Positions 33,930-45,168 of a stretch of 64,000 bases of DNA are shown one piece after another (positions within the stretch are counted from its first letter, which is position 1; the number at the start of each line of letters is the position of its first letter). This stretch comes from Syngnathus acus. Lineage: Eukaryota; Chordata; Actinopteri; Syngnathiformes; Syngnathidae. The DNA lies in contig NC_051089.1 of NCBI RefSeq assembly GCF_901709675.1, positions 16,419,976 through 16,483,975 on the forward strand. Reading direction: 5' to 3'. The position numbers and the translations under genes are program-made. The notes beneath the pieces are model-generated. The model had not been told where the DNA came from. It searched no databases and saw nothing but the letters and a program-made list of their open reading frames with translations.

Positions 33930-36900
33930 CACATAACTAGCAAACACTCATCAAAACAAATGACAAAAGATTCATTCTGTTTAACAGAGTGAAAAATGAA
34001 ATGTGAATGGCCAGTTGAAGCAATGTCTTAATGTTCCTTGGTGTGCTAGATGAGGAACCAGAACCAGAGGGATAACTAATATTTACTGTAGGAGCTGGCT
34101 GAGCATGAGAGAGCAGATGAATGACGTAGAAGTCAGGCAGAGGAATACTGATTTTAGTACTTTGCAAATGGAAACACCCCAATAAAAAAGAAAGACTAGC
34201 ATCAGTAACACATTGTGCAAATAGAATTGAGTCAGTGTGTTGCAGATATGGTGATAAAAAGAGCTCCACTCCTGAAAGTAAATAGACGCACGCCGCAGGT
34301 GTGTCATTTTAGTACACGTAACCCTTTTTGGGTTTAAAGTACATTTATTCAGCTTATCTCATATACAAAGTATGGAGGAGTATCAGAGCAGCACAAGGGG
34401 AAAAGCTACATATAGTTTAAACCGTTTCCTGATTTGAGTGCATTAACAAAATTTGATTCTACCCTTAAAAATAAGGATTTAAATCATAAGAGAAATTAAG
34501 AAGTTAAGAAGACGTCTTTCCACCTGTCTTCAGCAGCACATTTAGTACTTTAACTTGAGCATCCTACAAAGGTCACAGAAAGTGTTTTGCCCTTCTATTT
34601 GTTTTATTTTTGAAAACAATAGATGATACAGCAAAATGTATTTGTGTTTTTGTGACTTCTGGGCTGAATTGTTGTCTTTTTCTAACATGAACAAGTCTCT
34701 AAATACTGTCTAGTTAGTCCACATTGTTCCTGCGTGAGAATACTGACTAACAGTCACCTGGGCACCCTTGCGTCATCGTCAGTCCGTCCATAATTATAAT
34801 ATGATCATCACATCCGTCCCCGCCTCCTTCAAACTAAAAATAAGAAATCATAGTCCAAAAGAGCCCAATTCGATTAATAGTTTGTAATGAGCCAACAATC
34901 CGTGGTTTTCGGGTGTTGTTCATGCTCTAACAAAGTAACAGTTTAACCACGGAGTGGACTTTTTTTCCCCCCGAGAAGAGATGGCAATGCAGCAAGAAAA
35001 GGTGGAGCAAAGAAAGGTGTGGCTTCACCAGGTTAACAAAAACCTGTGGAAGTTTCCTCTGTTAGTGAGACACGCAGACAGAAGGAATGCTTTCATGTTA
35101 CAATGCTTGGTGATTACACCCTGCATTGTTCACTTTCAGCAGCCTTGCTGAAAGACCTGTCCACGTGTTTGACACCTTTCCATTTTTCATTTTTATCTTT
35201 CAGCGGAGATTTGTTTAGCTCGCCTTTTGGAATGGATATAGACACACCTTCATTGTGAGAAGAGGATAAAAATGATAGAGATTGACTGGACCACTTGTGG
35301 AAAAAGGTGTGTATACACATTATTAGTGAAATGTTGTCCGTTGTTCTTTTGTGGAATTATGAACACGGAAAAATATAGACAGTATATTTTTAAAAAAAAG
35401 TCAGGATGTAGAAGAGTACAAGTTTGGTGTAATGTTAGAAAATAAAGACAAAAATAATGATGTTGTAATCTAAATGACACATATGTTCAGTCATATCAGT
35501 GATCACTGATTATATAGCAAAAAAAAAAAGACAGGCTAGTCAGTCCGAATGACCAGAATGTCGATTTTTTTGTTTTCATTCATTTTTGATTGGTGCGTGT
35601 AGGTGGTTGCATCAGACGTAACATATCACAATTGTCTCTTAAAGCTTACCAGTAGCAAATCCAAATTCGGCCCAAAGTTCCTTTGCTATGTTTTAAAGAT
35701 TTTTTACCTCATATTTACCACAGCAAGGAAAATTATGCGTACAGAGCATAAATTACTGTTTACCGTTGAGGACAATGAGCAATTTTATGAAATGATTACT
35801 ACAAGTAGATAAGGCTAAATAACAAGGTTACACTGTAATACATTTACTATGCAGTATTTATTGATCATCAAATGAAATTGTGTGCCACAGATAGTTCCAC
35901 CGGCCAAGTGAAAAAGAATATATAACAACATATGATATTTTCAATAAAGTGCAAGAGCTGCCAGCACAAAAACTCCCACGGCCGTCATTACAACACTCCT
36001 CAACGATTAATGTTATTTCTCTGTTCTTCCTGGCCTTTTGGCTTTTCCCATCGCTGTAGTATAAATAGGTGGATAGTTACTGCAATTTCAGAATTGCAAT
36101 TTTATTGTGACATAAAACTTATTTACATTATGCGTACAGTACAGTAGGAAGATAGGTAGATTTGGCTGGCTTCTACGAAGCTTTTAAGCTAAATAAGACT
36201 GTGTCCAACCTCTTTTAGTAAAACATGATCAATGTGAGCATCTTTATTAGTGTGAAGATACTGATATGCCTCAGACCTTTTTAGATTGATCATTGACTCA
36301 CAGCTGAAGCAACAAAGTTCAGTTCAACATGTGACTGAACTGAACCTTGCTGCTGACCACTTTTTTGTCATCCCCCTACATTTTAATAGTGCTACATTAG
36401 CAGGAAGCGGGATTGAAATGTATTCTATTATAAGATGCAAGAATTGGTGTTCTCACATTGTTAAAGTCTGTGGCCCTCTCTCCTCCATCTGTTATCTCGA
36501 TCTACACATTTGCCCTCCCATTTTTAAGTGCTCTCAAACTAATAAGTTACCCAGACAATCTGTCTTAGCTAAATTCTTTCATAAATGAGCAATGAAAACA
36601 TTTCGAAATGTGTAAACAATTTTAAATCCCATCAATCTGGCTTCTGACAAGAACATGACAGTTAAAAATGACGTATTACAAGTTTTGTATTACAAGATGT
36701 TTTGTTCTGCTTCACATGGGGGCTAAAGTAGCACTGTGCTAAGATGGTTTGATTATTACCTGAGTGGTCGTATGTGGCTTTGGACACTTGGACAGTACCT
36801 CATCATTGCTGGAAATTATCCAAATGTGTGACCTAATGGTAATGTGTCACTTTTGCTCTCCCTGCTCATTATTATAAACCAGAGTTAATGTTTATGCAGA

Positions 36901-37125
36901 CGATAAGATACTGTACACGGCAACGTCATGGAGTGAAGCAATTACTGTACAGGGTCTATTATTGGCGAAGCGCAAGAATCTCTGATGGGGTCAAGTAAAT
37001 GCTACAAAAACGACAGATTCTGATCTGTTCACGCTGGCCATTAGAAGTTGCTGTCAATTCACAATGGCACTACAATAGAGAGTGTAAAATACTTGGTTTT
37101 TTTAATATTTGTCTCTCTCATCCAT
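33930..37125. other. Long stretch without a recognisable coding exon
   Basis: AT-rich DNA before the galactosyltransferase coding exon. Because that exon opens with a splice acceptor, an untranslated first exon and its promoter should lie somewhere here (perhaps near 34800-35300), but I cannot place them. No repeats or RNA genes were recognised. Confidence 0.35.
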
Positions 37126-37135
37126 CAGGCAGGGA

Positions 37136-38320
37136 ATGCTGGATGGCAGGCAACACAGGCGATGTTGCTGTACTGCACGACCTCACTGCCTTCTCTTCAT
37201 ATTGGCACTGGCAGTAGTTTTGTTTTATTACAGTGTAAACATAAAGGACAGTGCAAGTGACTGGGGACCTCATTGGTGGATGCAATATAATGCAGGAAAA
37301 TGGTGGACTGGGCTGGAAGGTCTACGCAGTGGCAACATTTCTGTCATAAGAGTTGATTGGAAAGTTTCTCCATTTGCCGCAGTTTGGGCAACTCAGAGAG
37401 AAGGCGTCAAAACTGGACTATCAAGTGAAGGAAGTCACTTTGCAATTCAGCAGGTTGCAGAAAACCAACCGCTGGCTGAAGGCCAAATCCAATACGTCGT
37501 AGCTTACCCTTCTGAGTATCACTTTATTATAAACGAGCCAAACAAATGTGCAGAGCAGAAACCATTTGTGACACTGATGGTTCCCGTGGCGCCCCACAAC
37601 AGAGGTCATCGAGACGTTATCCGCAGCACCTGGGGAGGGGAAAGTGTGGTGTTGGGGAAGGTGGTCAATGTTTTCTTTCTGCTGGGACTGCATACCGAGG
37701 AGCCTGTCAAACAGCTGGAAGAAGAGTTGCAGCAAGAGAGCAAGGAACATGGAGACCTGATCCAGAGCGATTTTCTCGACTCCTACAATAACCTGACCAT
37801 CAAAACCATGGTGATGCTCGAGTGGCTTAACTCCTACTGCGCCGGTGCCCCTTACGCCATGAAGATTGATTCTGACGTATACCTCAATGTGCCAAATCTC
37901 ATTTCCATGTTGTTAAATGCACCAAAAACAAACTACATGACTGGACATGTAGCCAAAGAAGCAGAGGTTCTGAGAAATCCCACTTCCAAGTGGTATGTCC
38001 CAGTGGATCTTTACCCAAAAGCAACGTACCCACTTTATGTTCTGGGCCTAGGTTATGTTCTTTCTATGGACTTGCCTAAAAAGCTTGTGGAAGCTTCCAG
38101 ATATGTCAAATCCATTTACCTTGAAGACGTGCACTTAGGGTTGTGCATGGAATACCTCGGCATTTCTCCCACAGACCCTCCAGATTGGCAATACTTCCAG
38201 TTCTCTCCTGTGCCATACGATCCTTGTGTTTATTCCAGACTTATCGCCATCACCTTAGATGAACATATTGATCTCAAGTGGATTTGGAAAGATTTACAAC
38301 AGGCAGGGAAGGCCTGCTGA
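37136..38320 (+). CDS. Beta-1,3-galactosyltransferase-like type II membrane protein
   Basis: The exon starts after an acceptor at 37128. The first ATG inside it (37136) gives 394 aa; the in-frame ATG at 37109 lies in the intron. Topology is a short Cys/Arg-rich cytoplasmic tail (1-18), one membrane anchor (about 19-34), then a Golgi-lumenal stem and a glycosyltransferase family 31 domain (about 140-370). Visible motifs are KPFVTLMVPVAPHNR, RDVIRSTWG, the metal-binding DxD as DSDVYLN (245-251), and EDVHLG (330-335) with conserved cysteines. The family adds galactose (or GlcNAc) in beta-1,3 linkage from UDP-sugars; the acceptor cannot be told from sequence. It resembles the expanded fish b3galt2-like group. 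AATAAA at 38483-38488. A coding sequence in one exon is typical for this family. Confidence 0.88.
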   Translation: MLDGRQHRRCCCTARPHCLLFILALAVVLFYYSVNIKDSASDWGPHWWMQYNAGKWWTGLEGLRSGNISVIRVDWKVSPFAAVWATQREGVKTGLSSEGSHFAIQQVAENQPLAEGQIQYVVAYPSEYHFIINEPNKCAEQKPFVTLMVPVAPHNRGHRDVIRSTWGGESVVLGKVVNVFFLLGLHTEEPVKQLEEELQQESKEHGDLIQSDFLDSYNNLTIKTMVMLEWLNSYCAGAPYAMKIDSDVYLNVPNLISMLLNAPKTNYMTGHVAKEAEVLRNPTSKWYVPVDLYPKATYPLYVLGLGYVLSMDLPKKLVEASRYVKSIYLEDVHLGLCMEYLGISPTDPPDWQYFQFSPVPYDPCVYSRLIAITLDEHIDLKWIWKDLQQAGKAC

Positions 38321-38762
38321 TATGATGAAGTATGACTCAAACTATTATAGTCCAGAGTGGGAACTGTTTTTTGTTTTTACGCCTGTTTTCTCAACATGTG
38401 TTACATTGCACACGTTAAAGAAGAATCAGTATTTATTATCTGTATCACCTCAATTATCTTTCCGAGAGATTTCTTGATGTGCAATAAAGCTATTATGTAT
38501 GGAGGCGTGGAGCTGCCGATTGAAAACCTTCTGACTGGCAAATACGTTCAAACGTACTCGCGAATACTTTCGAACACATTTGCAAATACGTAATAATTTG
38601 CTTAGAGCTAAATGCTACAAACATTGCATTTCCCCCATAATGCCATGTGGTATTGACTTGTGCATTTGCCAGTAAAAAATCTATTTTAGCTTACATCACA
38701 TGGATAAGTTAAAAAAATAAGTAAAATTGTTTATTTTTAATGTTTCATACCACTTTCATATA

Positions 38763-39955
38763 CCGTAATTTTTTGGACTACAAGTCGCGTTTTTTTTCAT
38801 CGTTTGGGTGGGGGGGCGACTTATACCGAGGAGCGGCTTATATGTGATTTTTTTTCACAAATTTTCAAGATTAAAAAAAAAGGTGAAACAGCGATAAATG
38901 AACCGCGATGTAGCAAGGGATTACTGTAATTTGAATTTCAAGTGACGTCAGCGGCGCGGCGGTTGTTTAGATAAAGGACAAAGATTCGATCACGGGATGA
39001 CGAAGATGACGAAGGGCCCCACGTACTACCGGCATCATTAGCGGCTTTGTTTGTAAGTGACACCAAGGACAAAGAGTTTGAACGATTTAATGATTTGGAG
39101 TGACACAGAAGGTTTGAAAAACTATTATGGCTTTTACGCACGCCCGGTCCTACTCGACGGAGCTCTCTTTCACCTCCGTGGATGGAAGTCGGGGGCCGGC
39201 GCTCGGCCGGGTGGCTGTCCGGGGACGGTGGATGGGGCTCGGACATGGCTTTTACGCACGCCCGGTCCTACTCTACGGAGCTCTCTTTCACCTCCGTGGA
39301 TGGAAGTCAGGGGCCGGTGCTCGGCCGGGTGGCTGTCCGGGGACGGTGGATGGGGCTCAGACATGGCTTTTACGCACGCCCGGTCCTATTCTATGGAGCT
39401 CTCTTCCACCTCCGTGGCTGAAAGTGCCACCTCCGGGGATGGAAGTCCACGCCGCCACACGACTGGAAGTCCACGCCGGTGCTTGGGGCCGTGTGGCGGT
39501 GAACTATTTATATTATAGTTATTTGATATATTTTATTTCGTGTAGCAACTTGTGTATGTTTTTGGGCCTGTGGAATATTTTGAAGTGCAAGCGCCGTCAG
39601 GGGCGCGCACCCATTGTTGACATAAAGGACGATCGATGGATTTAATGAATTGGAGTGACACAGATGGTTTTATAAACGTGTTATTTATGTAATAGTTATT
39701 TGAATAACTCTGAATGTTACGTCAGGCCCGTTCTCAGCTCTTCGTTTCTGTTTATGTCACATTAGCATACCTATCGTTTAGCCTGTTGTTGCTCGTTCAT
39801 GTCTGTTCTTGGTGTTGGATTTTGTCGAATAAATTTCCCCCAAAATGCGACTTATATTCCGGAGCGACTTATTTGTTTTTTTTCACGTTATTGTGCATTT
39901 TATGGCTAATGCGACCTACTATATTCCGGAGTGACTTTTAGTCCAAAAAATACGG
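38763..39955 (-). mobile_element. TA-target DNA transposon copy 3, inverted, with expanded minisatellite
   Basis: Ends CCGTAATTTTTTGGACTAC and AGTCCAAAAAATACGG, with TA on both sides. It is inverted relative to copies 1 and 2. It holds about three 118-base units (starts at 39127, 39245 and 39363) against about two in the other copies. The overlapping open frames here come from the GC-rich repeat and are not genes. Confidence 0.8.
39127..39480. repeat. 118-base GC-rich minisatellite inside transposon copy 3
   Basis: Units start ATGGCTTTTACGCACGCCC and repeat at exact 118-base spacing. The first two are nearly identical and the third diverges after CACCTCCGTGG. Because 118 is not a multiple of three, each unit shifts frame. 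Confidence 0.9.
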
Positions 39956-39957
39956 TA

Positions 39958-41030
39958 CTGTGCATATTAGGTTTACTTTGTTAACATTTCAGTTTTTACC
40001 ACACTGCACTAATTGTATTGTACTTTTGCCGTTTAAATTTCATTGCTGTCACTCAAAATAAGGCAAACTAATTAACCTTTTACATTGCATCCACCTTCCC
40101 TCTCTTCACACTCGCCAATTCACTAACATTTGATAATTCTGTCATGAACATGCTGTATTTGCTGGTCAGATAATGGAATGGCCTTGGCTTTGCTGGTCCT
40201 ATTAATATCTCATTTTTTGGGATGAGTCTGGTCCCTCGTGTAGTGTAGCAAATAGTTATTGGCATGTGTGTCCTCATCTACTGAGTTAGTGATAAATTTA
40301 TCCTAGAAAATAATGTCCTGACTACTTTATGTGTTGTTGACAGTCTAAAACTGTTCATCACAACATTTTGTGAAGACATTTTCAAAATATGCACTTTTTA
40401 TAACAAAAATGTACTCTTAGCTTCGTGGAAATGTACAAAAGTTACTCCAATGTGGACAATGAAAATACATTCCTGTATTGTGACTACATGTAAGTGCAGC
40501 AAAGAATAGAGGACGTTTTATTAAACACCTCTGATTTTCACTAGGACAACCACAGTCCTCATGACACCAAACAAAGCAGTTTCCTTTTGTGAATTTTAAA
40601 AATGTGCTTCAACTCGTCTTTAACTTGATGAACCTGCATGTCTGTAAATCAAGCAACACACCTCATAACTGCCATTGCTTTGCAAACAATCACTGAGTAG
40701 CAGGCAAGTAACTATGTTGACTGTTTACATGCTGAACATGATCATCATCGCCAAGATGGGGGAAACAAAATCACAAATAAATACGTATATTGGTCAGGAA
40801 TAGTTTTTGTTTTTTTATCTTTCTGTTTTTCAGCAGACAAGCAGTTCTGTTATCTGTTGGAACCTCTTGCACGTACAAGACTCGACATGTTTGTTTGCAT
40901 CCCATGAACAGCTATGAGGGAGGAGTGCAGCAATGAAGAAAAGCTATTTATCATTTGGCACAAAATGGGAACATCATCTATATTACTTTGCTGAATTAGA
41001 ATAAAAGAGAACATAAATTTAAATGATTTA
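39958..41030. other. Intergenic stretch, nothing recognised
   Basis: AT-rich DNA with no gene or repeat that I can identify. Confidence 0.4.
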
Positions 41031-41032
41031 GT

Positions 41033-41160
41033 GTCATGGATCAGAATGGAGCAGGGTGACCAAATGCAGCTTGGACCAGGGTTTATTGAGGGAAAAGGTA
41101 GTTGGACGGAAGGATGAGGGGAACAAGATCAAGAGAACCGGCAAACTAACTAAGGCAGGC
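41033..41160 (-). repeat. Fragment of the solo-LTR family
   Basis: TGTCATGGATCAG at the left, then GCAGCTTGGACCAGGGTTTA. This is the reverse complement of the 3' half of the LTR at 33201-33567. It abuts the LINE fragment at 41165. Confidence 0.6.
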
Positions 41161-41164
41161 ACTT

Positions 41165-41645
41165 AGGTGTCTGTGGCAAATCTCACCCGCAAGGCGACCA
41201 AGATTGTGAGTGATGTGAGTCACCCCGCTCACTCTTTGTTTGCTCTTCTGCCCTCTGGGAGGCGGTACAGGAGCCTGCGCTCCCGCACCTCCAGACTCTC
41301 CAACAGCTTCATACTCCAGGCTGTTAGGATCCTGAACTCGCTCCCCCTTTCAGCGTAGCGTCCTGTTCTTTGCACTGTGCTTACTGTCTGCTGTATGCAT
41401 GCTGGCTCAGTTTTGCTCCTCTTATTTGTTGGGTTATTGGTTTATTATTTATTCATCGCTCGTTTTATTTATATTGTTATTTTTTGTGTATTATTTATTG
41501 TTTGTGCCTTCTTCTTTTTATTTTGTGTCGTCTACTTGTATGTCTCGTCACCGTGGGATAGAGGAAACGGAATTTCGGTTTCTTTGTGTGTCTCGACATA
41601 TGAAGGGATTGACAATAAAGCTGACTTTGACTTTGACTTTGTCCC
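41165..41645 (+). mobile_element. Short CR1/L2-like LINE 3' fragment
   Basis: It encodes only the last ~60 residues of the reverse transcriptase ORF (LTRKATKIVSDVSHPAHSLF, then ALLPSGRRYRSLRSRTSRLS, up to LNSLPLSA). It continues with the same 3' UTR as the copy at 17058-18110 and a tail of TTTGAC repeats ending about 41641. Severe 5' truncation is usual for LINE insertions. Confidence 0.8.
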
Positions 41646-41649
41646 AAAG

Positions 41650-42570
41650 GTCAGGACACACACTCACACACACATGGCAAAGCATCGTTCCAGTTGTACG
41701 GCCCCCGTTTGTGGAATAGCCTGTCGGAGAACCTCAGTCCCGCGGAGAATGTTTGTTTTGAACACTTTGTCGAAGGTACTCTTTAATGCTGAGCAATGTA
41801 AGAAAACACAAGGTACATATCTTAATTTTCAATGTTTATATGCTGTAATACTTTAGTAGTCTTAAGCCACACAGATTTATAAAATACATACCTTATATTA
41901 GATATTGGTCGATTGTTACCATGGTATTACATTAAACATGTTAGAAATATAAGATTCTTTGCTTACTGACTCACACCATGCTAACCGCTATCGAGCCTTG
42001 ATGCAAATGTTAGCCAAATTCACTGCAGTTTTGTTTAAGTCAAGCTACCAATGAAGCAACACAGTATCGGTTTAGTTTCAGCTTGTCTTTGCATACACTT
42101 GTTTGAATTGTGTAGGGCTCCTAGTTGTTTACGACCGCGGCATTGACAGTGTTGTGTCTTTTCCACTGTATCTAAAGTTACTTCATACTATGACAGCTTT
42201 CAGTTTAAGTTTAGCACATCCAAGGAGATAGGAAAATTTACAACATAGCTGATATTATAATCGTTAGGGCTGTATTGTAAAAACAAATATGAAAATAAAC
42301 ACAACTCAGTCTACTCGTCTTTCCATTTCAAGTCTGCAGTGGTCATCAGTGACACAGTCTGGAGCTTATCCCAGCTGACTTTGGGCGAATATCACTTTAA
42401 TATATACGTTTATGCTCTATCAGAACAATATACAGTATAATTATCCAATTTGATTCTATTTCAATGCAAATTGTTGTAATAGTATTCAGTTGGACTTGCA
42501 ATGGAAAACTTGGACGTGCATTGTCGTTGATTATAGCGGCGCCGTGTGGACAACATCGGTAATTTTTGGC
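41650..42570. other. Intergenic stretch with a LINE ORF relic
   Basis: 41689-41784 can be read on the plus strand as LYGPRLWNSLSENL followed by a stop some codons later. This resembles the C-terminal end of a LINE ORF2 and is probably another relic. The rest of the stretch shows nothing recognisable. Confidence 0.35.
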
Positions 42571-42576
42571 CTGACG

Positions 42577-42925
42577 CAGGGGTTTTCAACTGGTTTTGAT
42601 CAAGGGACCACCATTATAATCAAGAAGCAACTCGGGGACAACTGCTTTGGCGGAATACTATTTTATTCTGCACAGAAGAAGGATAGACCTTTTCAGGCCA
42701 TTTATTTACAATCTGTATGTCTATTTTGAGTATCCCAGCTACATTTGACATAAATTGGATGGGTAAATGATTCACAAATATAGCTGGAAAATGAATCAAG
42801 TCCAAACAATAAATCAATTTTATTTTTAAAAAGTTACAATTATTTTCCATTTCCAATTTCGCGGACGACCTGCAATACAGTCATGGACCACTAGATGGCC
42901 GCAGACTACCGGTTGACAATCCCTG
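42577..42925 (+). mobile_element. hAT-like MITE (CAGGGGTTTTCAACTGG type)
   Basis: Left end CAGGGGTTTTCAACTGG, right end CCGGTTGACAATCCCTG: imperfect inverted termini of a hAT type. The flanking 8 bases do not match, so the insertion is old or rearranged. Non-coding. Confidence 0.55.
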
Positions 42926-43128
42926 GTTTAGGTGAGGAGTAAGCATTTTAACGTGGTTAAAAGCTCAAAAAAGCGCCATACTGACGTCAATGACACTGCT
43001 GCAAAACACTCATTACATTTTTTCTTTTGTCATTGACACACACATTCACACCGTCACACTAATATTCGCACCGTCATACGTGGGAATCGAACTCACGGTG
43101 TCGGCACACAAGACAAGCAAGTGTACCT

Positions 43129-43434
43129 CTGGTATCAAACTCAAAGCCCGGGGGCCAGATACGGCCCGCCACATCATTTTATGTGGCCCACGAAGACTGG
43201 CGTATCAAATTCGTGTCATTACTAGAATTGCAAATTAATATCTTTTTTTTAAATATTTGACCAGTTTTTACTCGTCTGATTTGAAAATGAGTTATTTGTC
43301 AGTTTGTTTTGTAGCTTTTACTGTGTATAATATGAGGTGCTCATACATTTATTTGGGTTTGCAGTCATAATGGCCCTCCGAAAGAAGCTATGACTACAAT
43401 GCGGCCCGCGAAAAAAAAGAGTTTGACACCCCTG
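43129..43434 (+). mobile_element. hAT MITE copy D
   Basis: Same family as copies A-C (GGTATCAAACTCAAAGCCC ... GAGTTTGACACCCCTG), with GGCCCGCCACATCATTTTATG inside. No clear target duplication is left. Bases 43082-43127 just before it may be a SINE scrap. Confidence 0.75.
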
Positions 43435-43439
43435 CCCTA

Positions 43440-45085
43440 CACCATCAGCGACTCCCGACTCATTGCATAGTGGCATATGTAACAGTGGGAAATTACAAAT
43501 GCCGTATTTTGATATTGTGCAAGTGTCTTGAAACGTTTCGTTTCTGGGAGTTCGAAAATAAATCCTGACGCCAAAGTGCATCACTGTTTTGCCGACAAGA
43601 AGAATTGAAATGCCCCGATATTTTCTACTTATCGTGTGAATGAAGGCCTCTGTTGTTGTTTTCTGGATTGGAGGTTTGGATAGTGGCCATCATGAAAAGG
43701 CCATATGTATGTGGTAGTTGGTCTGTTTAGTCACAGAAGAATGTGCACAAGATGTCCCCTCGCAACCTCAGTTTTGGAACGTGTACGCCAATACCAGAAA
43801 ACACAAAAACAGTTGTAACAAGTAGTAATTTTGGGGTTGTACAGTTTTGGCATCATCTCTGTCTGTTTTTCGCTGTGACGGTTTCTTTTTCAGATTAATT
43901 ACACAAGTGTTTTCTTCCAATTCAATGCGTAAAATCTGTGCTCTTTTAGAGTAGCTTGGTATTTTATCAAGCTGTACGGTCTTTTATTATGTATAATCAA
44001 TTACAATCATGCCATTATCCTCTGTAGGATTCCATACATTTCTTTCTGAGGGGGAAGTGTGAGCAAGGCTTGATCAGTAGATGGCAGTTGTGACCAAGTA
44101 ACATTCCTGCCACATTCCAGGCTGCCAGGCTAAAGGCAAATGTCTGACAGGCAGGACGGAACCTTGACACCCAGGAACGTTGTATGAGTGGCAGCAATAC
44201 AGCAGTTTTCGGAAGAAACGGAAAATACATCATGTTAAAAAATGATTAGTAGCATTTATGCCACTTGGTTATTGTCATTGTTCTTGATATTTCATAAACA
44301 AGCTAAGAAAGCCACATGATAAGAAAATAATGTTTGTTGCACTATGATTGGCATAGGTTCACACATTACTTGAAACGGAATTTACAAATCAGAATCATAA
44401 CTTTTAGATTATTTCAATGTTTGTATTCCATTACAACTGTAATTTACTTGAATTTTACCAAAGCGTGATGTGTTAACATCGAAAAAGGCTTTCAAATATT
44501 AATGTGTATGTATTTTTGTATTATCTTTATTGTTTTAGTTGGTCATATGCTTTATTTGCTTAATGTTCTACAGAGTAACTATACTATTTTCATGAATCGA
44601 TTTCGTTTGTTTGTAACGTGAAATCCTCAGAAATTTAAAATATTGATCATTTCAGTGACAACTGCAGTATGGCCAAACTCAAAGTAGTCTGCCAGTTTCT
44701 GCAGACCGGTGACATTATAGAAAGCGACTCGTCAGAATTACTTCAGCTTTAGCAAACGGACACCCTTCTTCAATTTTACTTCACACAAAGTAAAATTAAG
44801 TCGGATTAAAGTCTTTCAGCCCACATGATGCCTGTCGGATAATCCCTTGAAAGTGTCCCATACATTCTTTTCCGGGCCAACTGAAACCAATCTTATTTAC
44901 CTGCACCAGTGACTCCACAGCTAGACTAAATTGCGCACACACACGCACGCACGCACACTTTCGCTTCCTCCTCCCTTAAGAATAAGAAAAAAAAACTAAA
45001 CCGGTCTTGCAGTGTTGTACTTTGCGGTTGTGCATAGCTCCAAGTCTGGGGTACGTTTGCTCCACCTCATCTCCAATCTGACCAT
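43440..45085. other. Upstream region of nqo1, nothing recognised
   Basis: No gene or repeat identified apart from a short (CA/CG)n run at 44936-44957. Distal regulatory sites for nqo1 may lie here, but I cannot point to any. Confidence 0.35.
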
Positions 45086-45091
45086 GTTTGT

Positions 45092-45168
45092 CACGCAAAG
45101 AGGGCTTGAGGGTATATAAAAGGCACAAGAAGCTGACCCACAGGACAAACTGATCCAGCAAACACAAC
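45092..45168 (+). promoter_or_regulatory. nqo1: nqo1 core promoter: TATA box and possible XRE
   Basis: TATATAAA at 45113-45120 lies 49 bases before the ATG, placing transcription start near 45143. Reverse-strand TTGCGTG (45092-45098) matches the AhR/ARNT core TNGCGTG, and NQO1 is a known AhR and NRF2 target. I did not find a clean antioxidant-response element close by. Confidence 0.6.

Noticed and set aside
33830-33930. tRNA-like box A and box B sequences
   Set aside because: They belong to the tRNA-derived head of a SINE; the clover-leaf is not intact and the same body occurs in other copies.
34954-35258. Small plus-strand frames (65-70 codons)
   Set aside because: No recognisable domain; at best part of an untranslated exon of the galactosyltransferase gene, which I cannot demonstrate.
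37109-37135. Upstream in-frame ATG of the galactosyltransferase frame
   Set aside because: It lies before the splice acceptor at 37128 and so is intronic; the first ATG in the exon (37136) precedes a short tail and a proper membrane anchor.
39057-39645. Overlapping 100-172-codon frames rich in Arg/Gly/Pro
   Set aside because: They are translations of the 118-base minisatellite in a non-coding transposon and recur in different frames because the unit length is not a multiple of three.
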